Shown one piece after another: positions 46,947 to 55,094 of a DNA stretch of 64,000 nt. The stretch is from Methylobacterium sp. WL1 (GTDB taxonomy: Bacteria; Pseudomonadota; Alphaproteobacteria; Rhizobiales; Beijerinckiaceae): the NCBI RefSeq assembly GCF_008000895.1, contig NZ_CP042823.1:3748001-3812000 (forward strand), given 5' to 3'. A model generated the notes under the pieces. That model made no database searches. It saw only the letters and a list, made by a program, of their open reading frames with translations, and was not told the DNA's origin. Made by a program: the position numbers and the translations under genes. Every line of letters begins with the position of its first letter. Positions within the stretch are counted from its first letter, which is position 1.

Positions 46947-47990
46947 ATGGACCAAAGCGCAATGACGTCCCGAGCCGGTACAGGGCTGGCCATGTTCGGG
47001 GCGGCCGTGCTGCTCGCATCGGCCGGCGCAGTTCGAGCCGAGCCGACGCGCTACCCTTTCACCCTTGAGAACTGTGGAACGGACATCAACTTCAAGGGGG
47101 CGCCCAAGAGGGTCGTATCCGTAGGCCAGACGCAGACGGAGATCCTGTACGCCCTCGGTCTCGCGGACCGCGTCGTCGGCACCGCCGTTTGGTTCGGGCC
47201 CGTCGCCAGGCCCTACGAGGCGGCGAACGCACAGGTGCCACGGCTCGCCGACAACACGCCGAGCTTCGAATCCGTGCTTAATCAAACGCCGGACCTCGTG
47301 ACGGCGATGTTCGCATGGCACATCGGCCCGCACGGGGCCGTGGCCCGGCGCGAGCAGTTCACTGACCTAAGCGTGCCCGTCTACGTGTCGCCGGCCGATT
47401 GCGTAGGCAAGGACAACTCCGCTCCGGGCGACGGTGTGCGCACGCTGCCCTTCAGCATGGACCTGGTCTACCGCAACGTCCGCGAGCTTGGACGGATCTT
47501 CGACGTCTCGACCCGAGCCGAGACGCTGGCGAGCGAGTTGAAGGCCCGCGAGGACGCGGCCATCGCGTCCATGGCCGACAGCCCGGTACGCGGGATGCCG
47601 GTCGTCGTGTGGTTCTCCAGCCGGGACGTCAAAGGCGACGCCTTCCTAGCGGGGGCCAAGGGCGTTCCGGCCTACATCCTCGACAAGCTCGGGGCACGCA
47701 ACGTGATCACCACGAACGAGGAGTGGCCCCAGGTGAGCTGGGAGAGCATCGCGGTCGCCGATCCCGCCGTCATCGTCCTCGTAAAGATGGACCGCCGCCT
47801 GTTCCCGGCCGACGACCTTGCGGTGAAACTCGACTTCCTCAGGACCGACCCGGTCGCACGGCGCCTGACGGCAGTTCGCGAGAACCGCATCGTCGTCATG
47901 GATGCCGCTGCGACGCGGCCGGGGCTCGGGACCATCGATGGAATGGTCTCGCTGGCGCGGGAGTTTCGTACGCTCGGGCCTGCCCGGTGA
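46947..47990 (+). CDS. Periplasmic binding protein, BtuF/FecB type
   Basis: This 347-residue cluster A-II/III solute-binding protein has a signal peptide (about residues 12-35, GTGLAMFGAAVLLASAGAVRA). The mature part starts with KRVVSVGQTQTEILYALGLADRVVG, the usual first lobe of vitamin B12/siderophore binding proteins. The long inter-lobe helix (NVRELGRIFDVSTRAETLASEL) and ARNVITTNEEWPQVSWESI in the second lobe follow. It should deliver the ligand from the outer-membrane receptor to the permease encoded next, whose GTG overlaps its stop. Confidence 0.92.
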   Translation: MDQSAMTSRAGTGLAMFGAAVLLASAGAVRAEPTRYPFTLENCGTDINFKGAPKRVVSVGQTQTEILYALGLADRVVGTAVWFGPVARPYEAANAQVPRLADNTPSFESVLNQTPDLVTAMFAWHIGPHGAVARREQFTDLSVPVYVSPADCVGKDNSAPGDGVRTLPFSMDLVYRNVRELGRIFDVSTRAETLASELKAREDAAIASMADSPVRGMPVVVWFSSRDVKGDAFLAGAKGVPAYILDKLGARNVITTNEEWPQVSWESIAVADPAVIVLVKMDRRLFPADDLAVKLDFLRTDPVARRLTAVRENRIVVMDAAATRPGLGTIDGMVSLAREFRTLGPAR

Positions 47991-49027
47991 GGGCCGTCGT
48001 AGTCACTGGGTCCGCTTGGCTACCTTGGTCCATCGCCGCAGTCGCATCGCTGGCGATGCTCTGCCTGGCCGTCGCCCTGGCGATGACCGTGGGCGAGATG
48101 CAGATCCCGCTGGCGGTCGTCATGCGGGCGCTCGGTAACGCGACGCTCGATCTCGGCTATGCGGTCAGCCCAATCCAACAAGGCGTGCTGCTCGACTACC
48201 GGCTCAGCCGCGCCCTGTTCGCGGCCTCCTGCGGCGGAGCGCTCGCGGTTTGCGGCGTCATCCTGCAAGCCCTGCTCCGGAACCCCCTCGCCGAACCCTA
48301 CCTCCTCGGCATCTCGGCCGGGGCCTCCACGGGCGCCGTCGCGGTGATGGTGCTCGGCCTAGGCGGCGCGGCGCTTGGGATCTCGGGCGGCGCGCTCCTT
48401 GGCGCAGTCCTGGCAATCCTGACCGTCGCCCTGCTTGCGGCCGGCTCCGGCGGCACCAGCGAGCGTGTGATCCTCTCCGGGGTCGCGGCCGCCCAGATCT
48501 TCAACGCCGCGACGGCTACCATCGTGACGACCTTCGCCAGCGCCGAGCAGGCACGCGGCGTGATGTTCTGGCTCCTTGGAAGCCTCGGCGGTGTGCGCTG
48601 GCCGGACGTCTGGCTCGCGGCGCCGGTGACGCTCGTGGGGTTCGCGATCTGCCTTGCGCATGCCCGCACCCTCGACGCCTTCACCTTCGGGGAGGATGCC
48701 GCGGCCTCGCTCGGCGTGTCCATTCCCCGGGCCCGCCTCGTGCTCTTCGCGACGACGGCCGCGATGACGGCCATCATGGTCAGCATCGCGGGTGCGGTGG
48801 GCTTCGTCGGCCTGCTGATCCCGCATGCCGTCCGGCTCGTCGTCGGTCCACGCCATATCCGCCTTCTGCCGGCAGCTCTGGTGACCGGGGCGGCGTTCCT
48901 GGTGGTCGCCGACATCCTGTCCCGCACCCTGATCGCGCGTCAGGTCCTGCCGATCGGGGTGGTCACGGCCCTGTTCGGGGCGCCGGCCTTCGCCCTGATC
49001 CTTACCCGCGCGCGGCGCCGGGCATGA
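47987..49027 (+). CDS. FecCD/BtuC-type ABC transporter permease
   Basis: This 346-residue inner-membrane permease has about ten hydrophobic helices. The family signature LRNPLAEPYLLGISAGAS lies near residue 100, and GAVGFVGLLIPHAVRLVVGPRH near residue 270 contacts the ATPase. It starts with GTG within the stop of the binding-protein gene and overlaps the ATPase gene by four bases. It works as a homodimer in BtuC/FecCD systems. Confidence 0.93.
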   Translation: MRAVVVTGSAWLPWSIAAVASLAMLCLAVALAMTVGEMQIPLAVVMRALGNATLDLGYAVSPIQQGVLLDYRLSRALFAASCGGALAVCGVILQALLRNPLAEPYLLGISAGASTGAVAVMVLGLGGAALGISGGALLGAVLAILTVALLAAGSGGTSERVILSGVAAAQIFNAATATIVTTFASAEQARGVMFWLLGSLGGVRWPDVWLAAPVTLVGFAICLAHARTLDAFTFGEDAAASLGVSIPRARLVLFATTAAMTAIMVSIAGAVGFVGLLIPHAVRLVVGPRHIRLLPAALVTGAAFLVVADILSRTLIARQVLPIGVVTALFGAPAFALILTRARRRA

Positions 49028-49788
49028 CGATCGCGGCACGGGACGTCCGTTGGAATGCCGGCGGCAGGATGATCGTAGACGGCGTGACGCTGGCGGCGGC
49101 GCCGGGGCGGATGCTCGGCGTCGTCGGTCCGAACGGTTCGGGTAAGTCGAGCCTCCTGCGCCTGCTCTGCGGCTTGCGGAACGTAGGAAGCGGCGTTGTG
49201 ACCCTCGATGGTGGGAACATCCGCGATCTCCCGCGCCGGGCCATTGCCCGGCGCATCGCATCCGTCGAGCAACACGCCGGCACGCAGGAGAACGTGACGG
49301 TCGAGGACGTCGTGCGCCTGGGACGGACCCCGTACCGAGGGGCGTTGTCGCCCTGGACGGAGGCCGACGAGGCCGCGTTTGAACGGGCCCTCGCGCAGGT
49401 CGGCATGGACCTCCGACGCAACCAACCCTGGGCGACCCTGTCGGGCGGCGAGCGCCAACGGACGCAGATCGCCCGGGCTCTCGCGCAGGAGCCCGGCGAG
49501 CTCATCCTCGACGAGCCGACTAACCATCTCGACGTGCGCCATCAGCTCGACGTCCTGTCGCTGGTGCGCAGGCTGGGCATCACCAGTATCGTCGCCCTGC
49601 ATGACCTGAACCTGGCTGCCTTGTTCTGCGACGAGGTCGCCGTCCTGAACGAAGGCCGTTTGGTTCGCTCCGGGCCGCCTGCGGCGGTCCTGACGGCCGC
49701 GTTGATCCAGGAGGTCTTCGGTGTGCGCGCCGAGGTCCACGCCTCGGCATTCAGCGGCCGGCCACACATCGAGTACCGCTTGGACTGA
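49024..49788 (+). CDS. ABC transporter ATP-binding protein, BtuD/FecE type
   Basis: This 254-residue ATPase energises the import system. Walker A is GPNGSGKSSLLRL (residues 35-47), the Q-loop is SVEQHAGTQENVTVEDVV, the signature is LSGGERQRTQIARALAQ, and Walker B is ELILDEPTNHLD, followed by the His switch in ALHDLNLAA. It is coupled to the permease by ATGA. Sequence style fits siderophore/B12 ATPases. Confidence 0.94.
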   Translation: MTIAARDVRWNAGGRMIVDGVTLAAAPGRMLGVVGPNGSGKSSLLRLLCGLRNVGSGVVTLDGGNIRDLPRRAIARRIASVEQHAGTQENVTVEDVVRLGRTPYRGALSPWTEADEAAFERALAQVGMDLRRNQPWATLSGGERQRTQIARALAQEPGELILDEPTNHLDVRHQLDVLSLVRRLGITSIVALHDLNLAALFCDEVAVLNEGRLVRSGPPAAVLTAALIQEVFGVRAEVHASAFSGRPHIEYRLD

Positions 49789-49809
49789 ACGACGGGGAGT
49801 GCCACGATC

Positions 49810-50562
49810 ATGAGTGCATCCGAGGTCGCCGACGGCGTGACCGCCTACTGGGACGCTCGCGCCCCCCGCTTCGACGGCGCCGCAGCCCATGTCCGCTCGC
49901 CGGACGACTGGACGAAGGTCCTTGCGGCGGCGTTTTGCGTCGACGGACCCAAGGACGTCGTCGACCTCGGGACCGGAACGGGTGCGTGCGCGCTCGCCGC
50001 GGCTTCCCTCGGCCATCGCGTCCGGGCGTATGACGGCTCGGCACGAATGCTTGCCGTCGCATGCGCGGCCGCCGGCAAGGCAGGGCTCGATATCGAGTTC
50101 GTACAGGCGCTCATCACGGACGCCCCGCTCGAACCGGCAAGCGCCGACATCGTCACGATCCGCAACGTGCTCTGGACGCTCGAACGACCAGGTGAGGCGC
50201 TACAGGTCGCCCGTCGCACCCTGCGCCCGGGTGGCCGTGTCGTCGTGTCCGATGGGATGTGGTCGGTCGCGCCGGGGGAACGCTCGGACTATGCCGGGGA
50301 TCTCGCCGCACGGCTTCCGTTCCATGCCGGCCTGCGCGAGGTTGATGCCCAAGACTTGCTAAAAGCGGAAGGATTCACCGAGGTCGTCGCGTGGCAGCAC
50401 CTGTTTCGCTCTGCGCCCTATCCAGGTGACGTTCCCATGTTCGTGCTTTCCGCGCGACGCGATGATCCGGGCCAGAATTTTCGGAGCAAACCTGACAGAA
50501 AAGAGGATGGTCCTATAGCGAACCATGCCAAGACCGAACATCCGCCTCGACAGTATGAGTGA
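49810..50562 (+). CDS. Class I SAM-dependent methyltransferase in import operon
   Basis: This 250-residue methyltransferase has motif I VVDLGTGTGACALAAA (residues 50-65), motif II with YDGSARML, and SADIVTIRNVLWTL before the RTLRPGGRVVVSDG strand. It begins 21 bases after the ATPase and belongs to the B12-controlled transcript. It could modify an imported corrinoid, a metallophore or a lipid; the substrate is unknown. The last about 30 residues (GQNFRSKPDRKEDGPIANHA...) are polar and unlike the domain, suggesting that the normal stop was lost. Confidence 0.85.
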   Translation: MSASEVADGVTAYWDARAPRFDGAAAHVRSPDDWTKVLAAAFCVDGPKDVVDLGTGTGACALAAASLGHRVRAYDGSARMLAVACAAAGKAGLDIEFVQALITDAPLEPASADIVTIRNVLWTLERPGEALQVARRTLRPGGRVVVSDGMWSVAPGERSDYAGDLAARLPFHAGLREVDAQDLLKAEGFTEVVAWQHLFRSAPYPGDVPMFVLSARRDDPGQNFRSKPDRKEDGPIANHAKTEHPPRQYE

Positions 50563-50864
50563 CGTAGCAGCACCGTAAGAAAGAGCCGATATGCTGACAC
50601 ACTCTATCATCGGTATGTCGCGCCATCGGCATGGTCGTTCAAGCTAGGTAAATCCCGTTGATCGGAATCGTTCTACAGAGAGCATCCGATCATGACAGGG
50701 GTGTGGGTGTCACACCGCCCAGCTACCGTCCGCGGCCGGAATTCGACCGGCCACCGTCATCCCTGCTCACGCAGGGATGTGGTGACGCGACTGTCGGAAG
50801 CGGACACGGCCCTCGCGATCCGCCTCTAGGGCCTGATGCCTTTGTCGGCACGATGCCGTTTAGG
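50563..50864. other. Intergenic region after the B12-regulated operon
   Basis: About 300 bases lie between the methyltransferase stop and the convergent PfpI gene end. The first part is lower in GC and reads like degenerate coding sequence without a usable frame. I see no T-tracted hairpin and no inverted terminal repeats of an insertion sequence. Confidence 0.35.
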
Positions 50865-51434
50865 TCAGGCGCTACGGGCCTGTTCCGGATGTCGGCCTTC
50901 GGCGAACTCCTCGATGATCTTGGCGCAGAAGGCCGGCAGGTCCTTCGGGTTGCGGCTGGTGACGAGGCCCCTGTCGACCACCACCTCCGCATCGACCCAT
51001 TCCCCGCCCGCGTTGCGGATGTCCGTCTTCACGGTCGGGAACGAGGTGAGCTTGCGGCCCTTCACGACGTCGGCCTCCACCAGCGTCCAGGGCCCATGGC
51101 AAATGACGCCGACCGGCTTGCCCTGCTGGAAAAAGTCCCGGACGAAGCCGACCACGGCCTCGCTGCCCCGGAGCTTGTCGGCCCCGACGCTGCCACCGGG
51201 GATGACGAGCCCGTCGAATTCCGAAGCGGACACGCCGTCGATGGCCTTGTCGACCGGATACTTCCCGGCCGGGTCGAGGTCGTTGTTGACCGTCTCGGCC
51301 TCGCCGGCCTCAAGCCCGACCACCGTGACGGTCGCGCCGGCCGCGAGCAGTGCCTCGCGGGGCTTCGTGAACTCCGGCTCCTCCGTCCCGCGAGGGGCGA
51401 TCAGGATAGCGATGGTCTTTCCCTGAAGGGTCAT
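50865..51434 (-). CDS. PfpI/DJ-1 family protein (type 1 glutamine amidotransferase-like)
   Basis: This 189-residue protein has the DJ-1/PfpI fold. The nucleophile elbow GVICHGPWTLVEA contains the conserved cysteine and histidine. FDGLVIPGGSVGADKLR forms the oxyanion loop, and LTSFPTVKTDIRNAGGEW is typical of the YhbO/PfpI branch. Family members are hexameric stress proteins with proposed glyoxalase or deglycase activity. It is transcribed from upstream of the catalase-like gene, both on the minus strand, and is likely to be part of the same stress cluster. Confidence 0.9.
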   Translation of the reverse strand: MTLQGKTIAILIAPRGTEEPEFTKPREALLAAGATVTVVGLEAGEAETVNNDLDPAGKYPVDKAIDGVSASEFDGLVIPGGSVGADKLRGSEAVVGFVRDFFQQGKPVGVICHGPWTLVEADVVKGRKLTSFPTVKTDIRNAGGEWVDAEVVVDRGLVTSRNPKDLPAFCAKIIEEFAEGRHPEQARSA

Positions 51435-51473
51435 GGGTTATTCCTCTCTGTGTGATTGTCGGAAGGAGTGGCC

Positions 51474-52556
51474 TCAGGCCGGGATGCTCTCGGGCGAGGC
51501 GGTGTTCTCGGCGGTCACGCCGTTCTCGCAGTGCCGGAACTCGCTCAGCGCCCGGTAGACCTGAAGGCGCGCCCGCATCACCGAGCCGAGCGGCCGATGC
51601 GCCGCGAGGCTGTGCGCGGGGCGGAAGGTCATCACCTCGTCGAAGTAGCGCACCCGCTCGGGGGAATAGGCGTCCTGTCGGGGCAGGCGGAGCGTCGCCA
51701 CTGTACGGTACGGGCTGACCGCGACCGGCCAATCGACCGACGCGTCTTCGATGGGCTGGCGCTCGGGGTCGGCCCAGAGCTGCGCCCTCAACTCGAAGAC
51801 CACGTCGGTCTCGCGGAAGAACGCCGCCGCCGCGTGACGAAAACCGTCCTCGTCGCCGTGTGGGTCGAGGCGCCATGCGGCGAGGTCCCGTTGTGCCGGC
51901 GAGGCGGGCACCGCACCGAGCTTGGCCACGTAATCGCCGAACCGCATCGGCGCCTGGCTGAAGTAGCTGTCGGCCAGGGGGTGGCTGTAGGGATGGCCCA
52001 GGAAATCGGCCATGGCGCTTTCCGTGCCGAACGCGTGCAGCACCCTGTTGAGGTTGCGGGCCGTTGCTGCGACGGCGCTCTTCACACCCTCGGGCAACCC
52101 GGTCGACTTGCCGATGACCGTGCCGTCGCGCAGGAAGCCCGCCGCTGTGCCCGACGGGAAGGTCGTGCCGGTTGCGAGCACGAAGTCCTGGGTGTCGACG
52201 TCGTGGCCGGGCAGCCTCTCGCCTGGTACGCCGAAGACCTTGATCGACATGCCGCGATGGGTCGACACCCTGTCGCCCAGGATCTCCCCCGGCCCCTGCG
52301 CGAAGCGCACCGCCACCGCGTGCTTGCCCGGCATGGCAAAAAGGCCCTGCGCGAGTTCCGGCGGCAGGTTCTCCGGGACTACCATCTCCCCGACGACGCA
52401 GGCCGAACTCTTGGCATGGCTCGCCCGGACCGCGTGATGCTGGCGCTTCTCCACCACCTGCGACTGCTGCAGCATCCCTTGGATGATGCCGTCGATGGAC
52501 TTCTGCTCGTCGAGGGCGACCGTCTCGACGTCGGGTGCGTAGCGAAGGTAAGCCAT
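51474..52556 (-). CDS. SrpA-type catalase-family protein (first copy)
   Basis: This 360-residue heme-peroxidase-like protein belongs to the short catalase-related (SrpA) group. The distal histidine segment is RASHAKSSACVVGEM (near residue 47). FAMPGKHAVAVRFA and RGMSIKVFGVPGERLPG are the core. The conserved C-terminal block AAHRPLGSVMRARLQVY contains Arg and Tyr near the proximal heme side. The start at 52556 aligns with the paralogue at 53422. It lies 39 bases upstream of the PfpI gene and is probably co-transcribed. Confidence 0.85.
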   Translation of the reverse strand: MAYLRYAPDVETVALDEQKSIDGIIQGMLQQSQVVEKRQHHAVRASHAKSSACVVGEMVVPENLPPELAQGLFAMPGKHAVAVRFAQGPGEILGDRVSTHRGMSIKVFGVPGERLPGHDVDTQDFVLATGTTFPSGTAAGFLRDGTVIGKSTGLPEGVKSAVAATARNLNRVLHAFGTESAMADFLGHPYSHPLADSYFSQAPMRFGDYVAKLGAVPASPAQRDLAAWRLDPHGDEDGFRHAAAAFFRETDVVFELRAQLWADPERQPIEDASVDWPVAVSPYRTVATLRLPRQDAYSPERVRYFDEVMTFRPAHSLAAHRPLGSVMRARLQVYRALSEFRHCENGVTAENTASPESIPA

Positions 52557-52638
52557 GCTCGTTTCCGGTTCGGCGCGAGGGCGCGTCACAACAAAGCGTC
52601 AGAGATGCCGGACTGATCCAATCAGGCCGGAAACGGCT

Positions 52639-53043
52639 CTAGCGGGTGTAGGCAGCCCAGGCTTTCACCCCACGGCTTCGGGTGGCCACCGTCTCGGTCG
52701 CAGGTTCCCGGGACGACAGCATCAACGACGCGCTGGCGGACACCAATCCGGCCATCGCCCGAAGGTCGTCTGGCTGCCGGTGGTTGCGCGCGACAGCCTC
52801 CGCCTCATGCATGAGACGAAGGTTGCAGGCCTTGGTCGCAAGACTACCGTCAGGTGTGCATGCATCATGTCGGGCGCAGGCCGCATCGAGGGCATCCACC
52901 GGTGCCGCAGGCGCGTTGTTGCCCGGGCCACAGTAGTTGCCGTGTATCAGGGCGGTCCGGGCCTGCCGGTCCGCGGTCTGTGCCGCGACAGGCCCGGCAA
53001 GGACGGGGGCGAGCGGCAGCGTGAAGGCAAGCCTATAGATCAT
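52639..53043 (-). CDS. Exported phospholipase A2-like protein
   Basis: This 134-residue protein has a signal peptide (IYRLAFTLPLAPVLAGPVAAQ) and a phospholipase A2 core. NYCGPGN (C38) resembles the calcium loop, and DALDAACARHDACT contains the HD pair (H59-D60) and the disulfide cysteines C56 and C62 of the PLA2 signature. A further cysteine pairs in KACNLRLMHE. It would hydrolyse the sn-2 ester of phospholipids in the periplasm or outside. The Ca-loop has one fewer glycine than classical PLA2, so activity needs testing. It lies just upstream of the first catalase-like gene on the same strand. Confidence 0.75.
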   Translation of the reverse strand: MIYRLAFTLPLAPVLAGPVAAQTADRQARTALIHGNYCGPGNNAPAAPVDALDAACARHDACTPDGSLATKACNLRLMHEAEAVARNHRQPDDLRAMAGLVSASASLMLSSREPATETVATRSRGVKAWAAYTR

Positions 53044-53421
53044 TGCAGGTCCTACCGTCCGGCCTTTAGACAGATCGTGCTCGAATGCACCCGGCTTTCA
53101 CTGTGAGTTCCGCGGGAAAAGCCTTCCGGACACGCTCCGGTTCCAGGCTGGTCGCGATGTCGCAACCGAACGCGATGCCGGGGTGCAGTGGGACGCGTCC
53201 GACGCCGGCCTCGCGGACGAGGCCCTCGACCCCGGCACGACCGCGGACGGCCAGGATCTTGAGGGACTCTTACTTGGCGGAAATAAAATCATCTCGGCGC
53301 CAGCATTTGCTGTTGGCGCCGACCGCCATGAGACGTCTGTTCAACAGCCTGATGATGTCTGGGAACGGAGCGATGCGCACGTCGTTCATCCCGACGCCAT
53401 ACCGATCCGGAGCCTCCGACC
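53044..53421. other. Divergent intergenic region, PLA2-like / catalase-like
   Basis: This 378-base region lies between divergent genes and should hold both promoters. A small inverted pair GGCGCCAGCA/TGTTGGCGCC at about 53298-53322 could be an operator or a hairpin. Open frames here have poor composition and no ribosome site. Confidence 0.4.
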
Positions 53422-54498
53422 TTGCAAGCGCCCGTCCGCTACAGCCCCCACGTCGAACAGGTCGGGCCCGACGAGGGCGCGACAATCGACAAATTGAACG
53501 AGACGTTCGACACGATCCTGCAGACCGTCGCCGATCATTCGGGGCATGCCGTCAGATCCGTGCACGCCAAGGCGCACGGCATCCTGGAGGGTACGTTGAC
53601 GGTGGACGCCGGGCTGCCTCCCGAATTGGCCCAGGGACTGTTCGCCACGCCCGGCGAGCACAAGGTCTACATGCGGATGTCGACCAATGCCGGCGATATC
53701 CTGCCCGATGCGGTCTCGCTTCCGCGCGGCCTCGCCCTGAAGGTGCTCGACGTAGAGGGTGAGCGGCTCCCGGGTGCCGAGGGCACGACCCAGAACTTCA
53801 TCATGGTCAACGGCACGGTCTTCCAGGCCCCGAGCGCCGAGAAGTTCCTGGGCAGCCTGAAGCTGCTGGCCGGCACGACCGACCGGGTCGAGGGTCTGAA
53901 GGTCGCCGCCTCCACGGTGCTGCGCGGGGTGAACAAGGCGCTCCACGCGGTCGGCATCGACAGTCCGACCATCGGCGCGCTCGGCGGCGCACCCAACGTC
54001 GATCCATTGGGTGAGACCTACTACAGCGTCACGCCGTTCAGGTACGGGGACCACATCGCGAAGTTCTCGGTGGCCCCCGTCGCGCCGGCGCTGACTGCGC
54101 TGACCGGCCGCGAGATCGACGCCTCCGGCCGCCCGAACGCGATCCGCGAGACGGTGCAGTCCGAGATGGCCGGCATCGCGGGCGAGTGGGAGTTCCGCGT
54201 CCAGCTCTGCCGCGACCTCGAGCGCCAGCCGGTCGAGGATCCGACGGTCGAATGGAGCGAGGACGAGGCACCGTTCCAGCGTGTCGGGCGCATCCGGGTT
54301 CAGCCGCAGGACAGTTGGGACCCGGGCCGCGTCGATGCCGTCGACGAGCACATGCGCTTCAACGTCTGGACCGGCCTCGCCGCGCACCGTCCGCTCGGAA
54401 ACATCAATCGTGCCCGCAACGCGCCCTACAAGCACTCGGCCGAGTTCCGCCAGCGCTTCAACGGCTGCCCGATCCATGAACCCGGCAGCGGCCGCTGA
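53422..54498 (+). CDS. SrpA-type catalase-family protein (second copy)
   Basis: This 358-residue paralogue of the protein at 51474-52556 has the distal segment RSVHAKAHGILEG, RGLALKVLDVEGERLPG and the C-terminal AAHRPLGNINRARNAPYKHS. It starts at a TTG, because the in-frame stop at 53353 leaves no ATG and the N-terminus QAPVRYSPHVEQV then aligns with the paralogue. The two copies are divergent around the PLA2-like gene. It is expected to bind heme and use organic or hydrogen peroxide; activity in the family is low or peroxidatic. Confidence 0.83.
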   Translation: MQAPVRYSPHVEQVGPDEGATIDKLNETFDTILQTVADHSGHAVRSVHAKAHGILEGTLTVDAGLPPELAQGLFATPGEHKVYMRMSTNAGDILPDAVSLPRGLALKVLDVEGERLPGAEGTTQNFIMVNGTVFQAPSAEKFLGSLKLLAGTTDRVEGLKVAASTVLRGVNKALHAVGIDSPTIGALGGAPNVDPLGETYYSVTPFRYGDHIAKFSVAPVAPALTALTGREIDASGRPNAIRETVQSEMAGIAGEWEFRVQLCRDLERQPVEDPTVEWSEDEAPFQRVGRIRVQPQDSWDPGRVDAVDEHMRFNVWTGLAAHRPLGNINRARNAPYKHSAEFRQRFNGCPIHEPGSGR

Positions 54499-54511
54499 GG
54501 GAGGAATGTGC

Positions 54512-54805
54512 ATGCGTGTCGTCATCGTGCCGGCCGCGGCTGCCCTGATCCTTCTAGGTGCGACCCGGGTTCAGGCGGACGACACCGCGCCGACGGAACT
54601 GAAGCCCTTCAACGTCACCATCCGGGTGTTCGACCCGACGAAGGGCCTGGAAAACGGCCAGAACCATGTGCTGCCGGTCGACAGTCCGGACGCAGAGCAC
54701 GCCATCGCCTCGACCACCGCCAACGCCGCCTCGTTCACGCGCGAGGCGGAGGGGGACAAGGCGCTGCCCGTCGCGTTGACCTGCGTGACGGTCGAGGCGC
54801 GCTGA
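54512..54805 (+). CDS. Small exported protein, unknown function
   Basis: This 97-residue protein has a signal peptide (VVIVPAAAALILLGATRVQA) and a mature part beginning DDTAPTELKPFNVTIRVFD. It starts 13 bases after the catalase-like gene with GGAGG at good spacing for the ATG at 54512; the ATG at 54506 would be too close. One cysteine is present near the C-terminus. It is probably co-transcribed with the catalase-like gene and may be its periplasmic partner. No family is recognised. Confidence 0.7.
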   Translation: MRVVIVPAAAALILLGATRVQADDTAPTELKPFNVTIRVFDPTKGLENGQNHVLPVDSPDAEHAIASTTANAASFTREAEGDKALPVALTCVTVEAR

Positions 54806-55094
54806 GGCGACAGCAGTCAGGGGACAAACGACGTCGCGAGGGTCGACGCCGAGGGGGGCCCCGGCGTCGACCCCCGGTGGCACGAAACCGCATCACCTCA
54901 TCGTGGCGGGGCATCGTCGCCGGACCTGCACGACGACGAGGGCGCGGATCCGGAAACTTCGTCCGTCCCGTACGCGATCGCCGGCCTCGAGTGAACCGCC
55001 GCCCATGGAACGGGTGGCCGGTGCGGTGGTTCAGTGACCCCACGATGCCCAGCGGCAGCTTCGCACCGTCGTCACTGCAACGGGAGGATCCGCA

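Noticed and set aside
53085..53762. Plus-strand frame of 225 codons
   Set aside because: It is out of frame with the catalase-like gene, which it overlaps, and its sequence is Arg-rich shadow.
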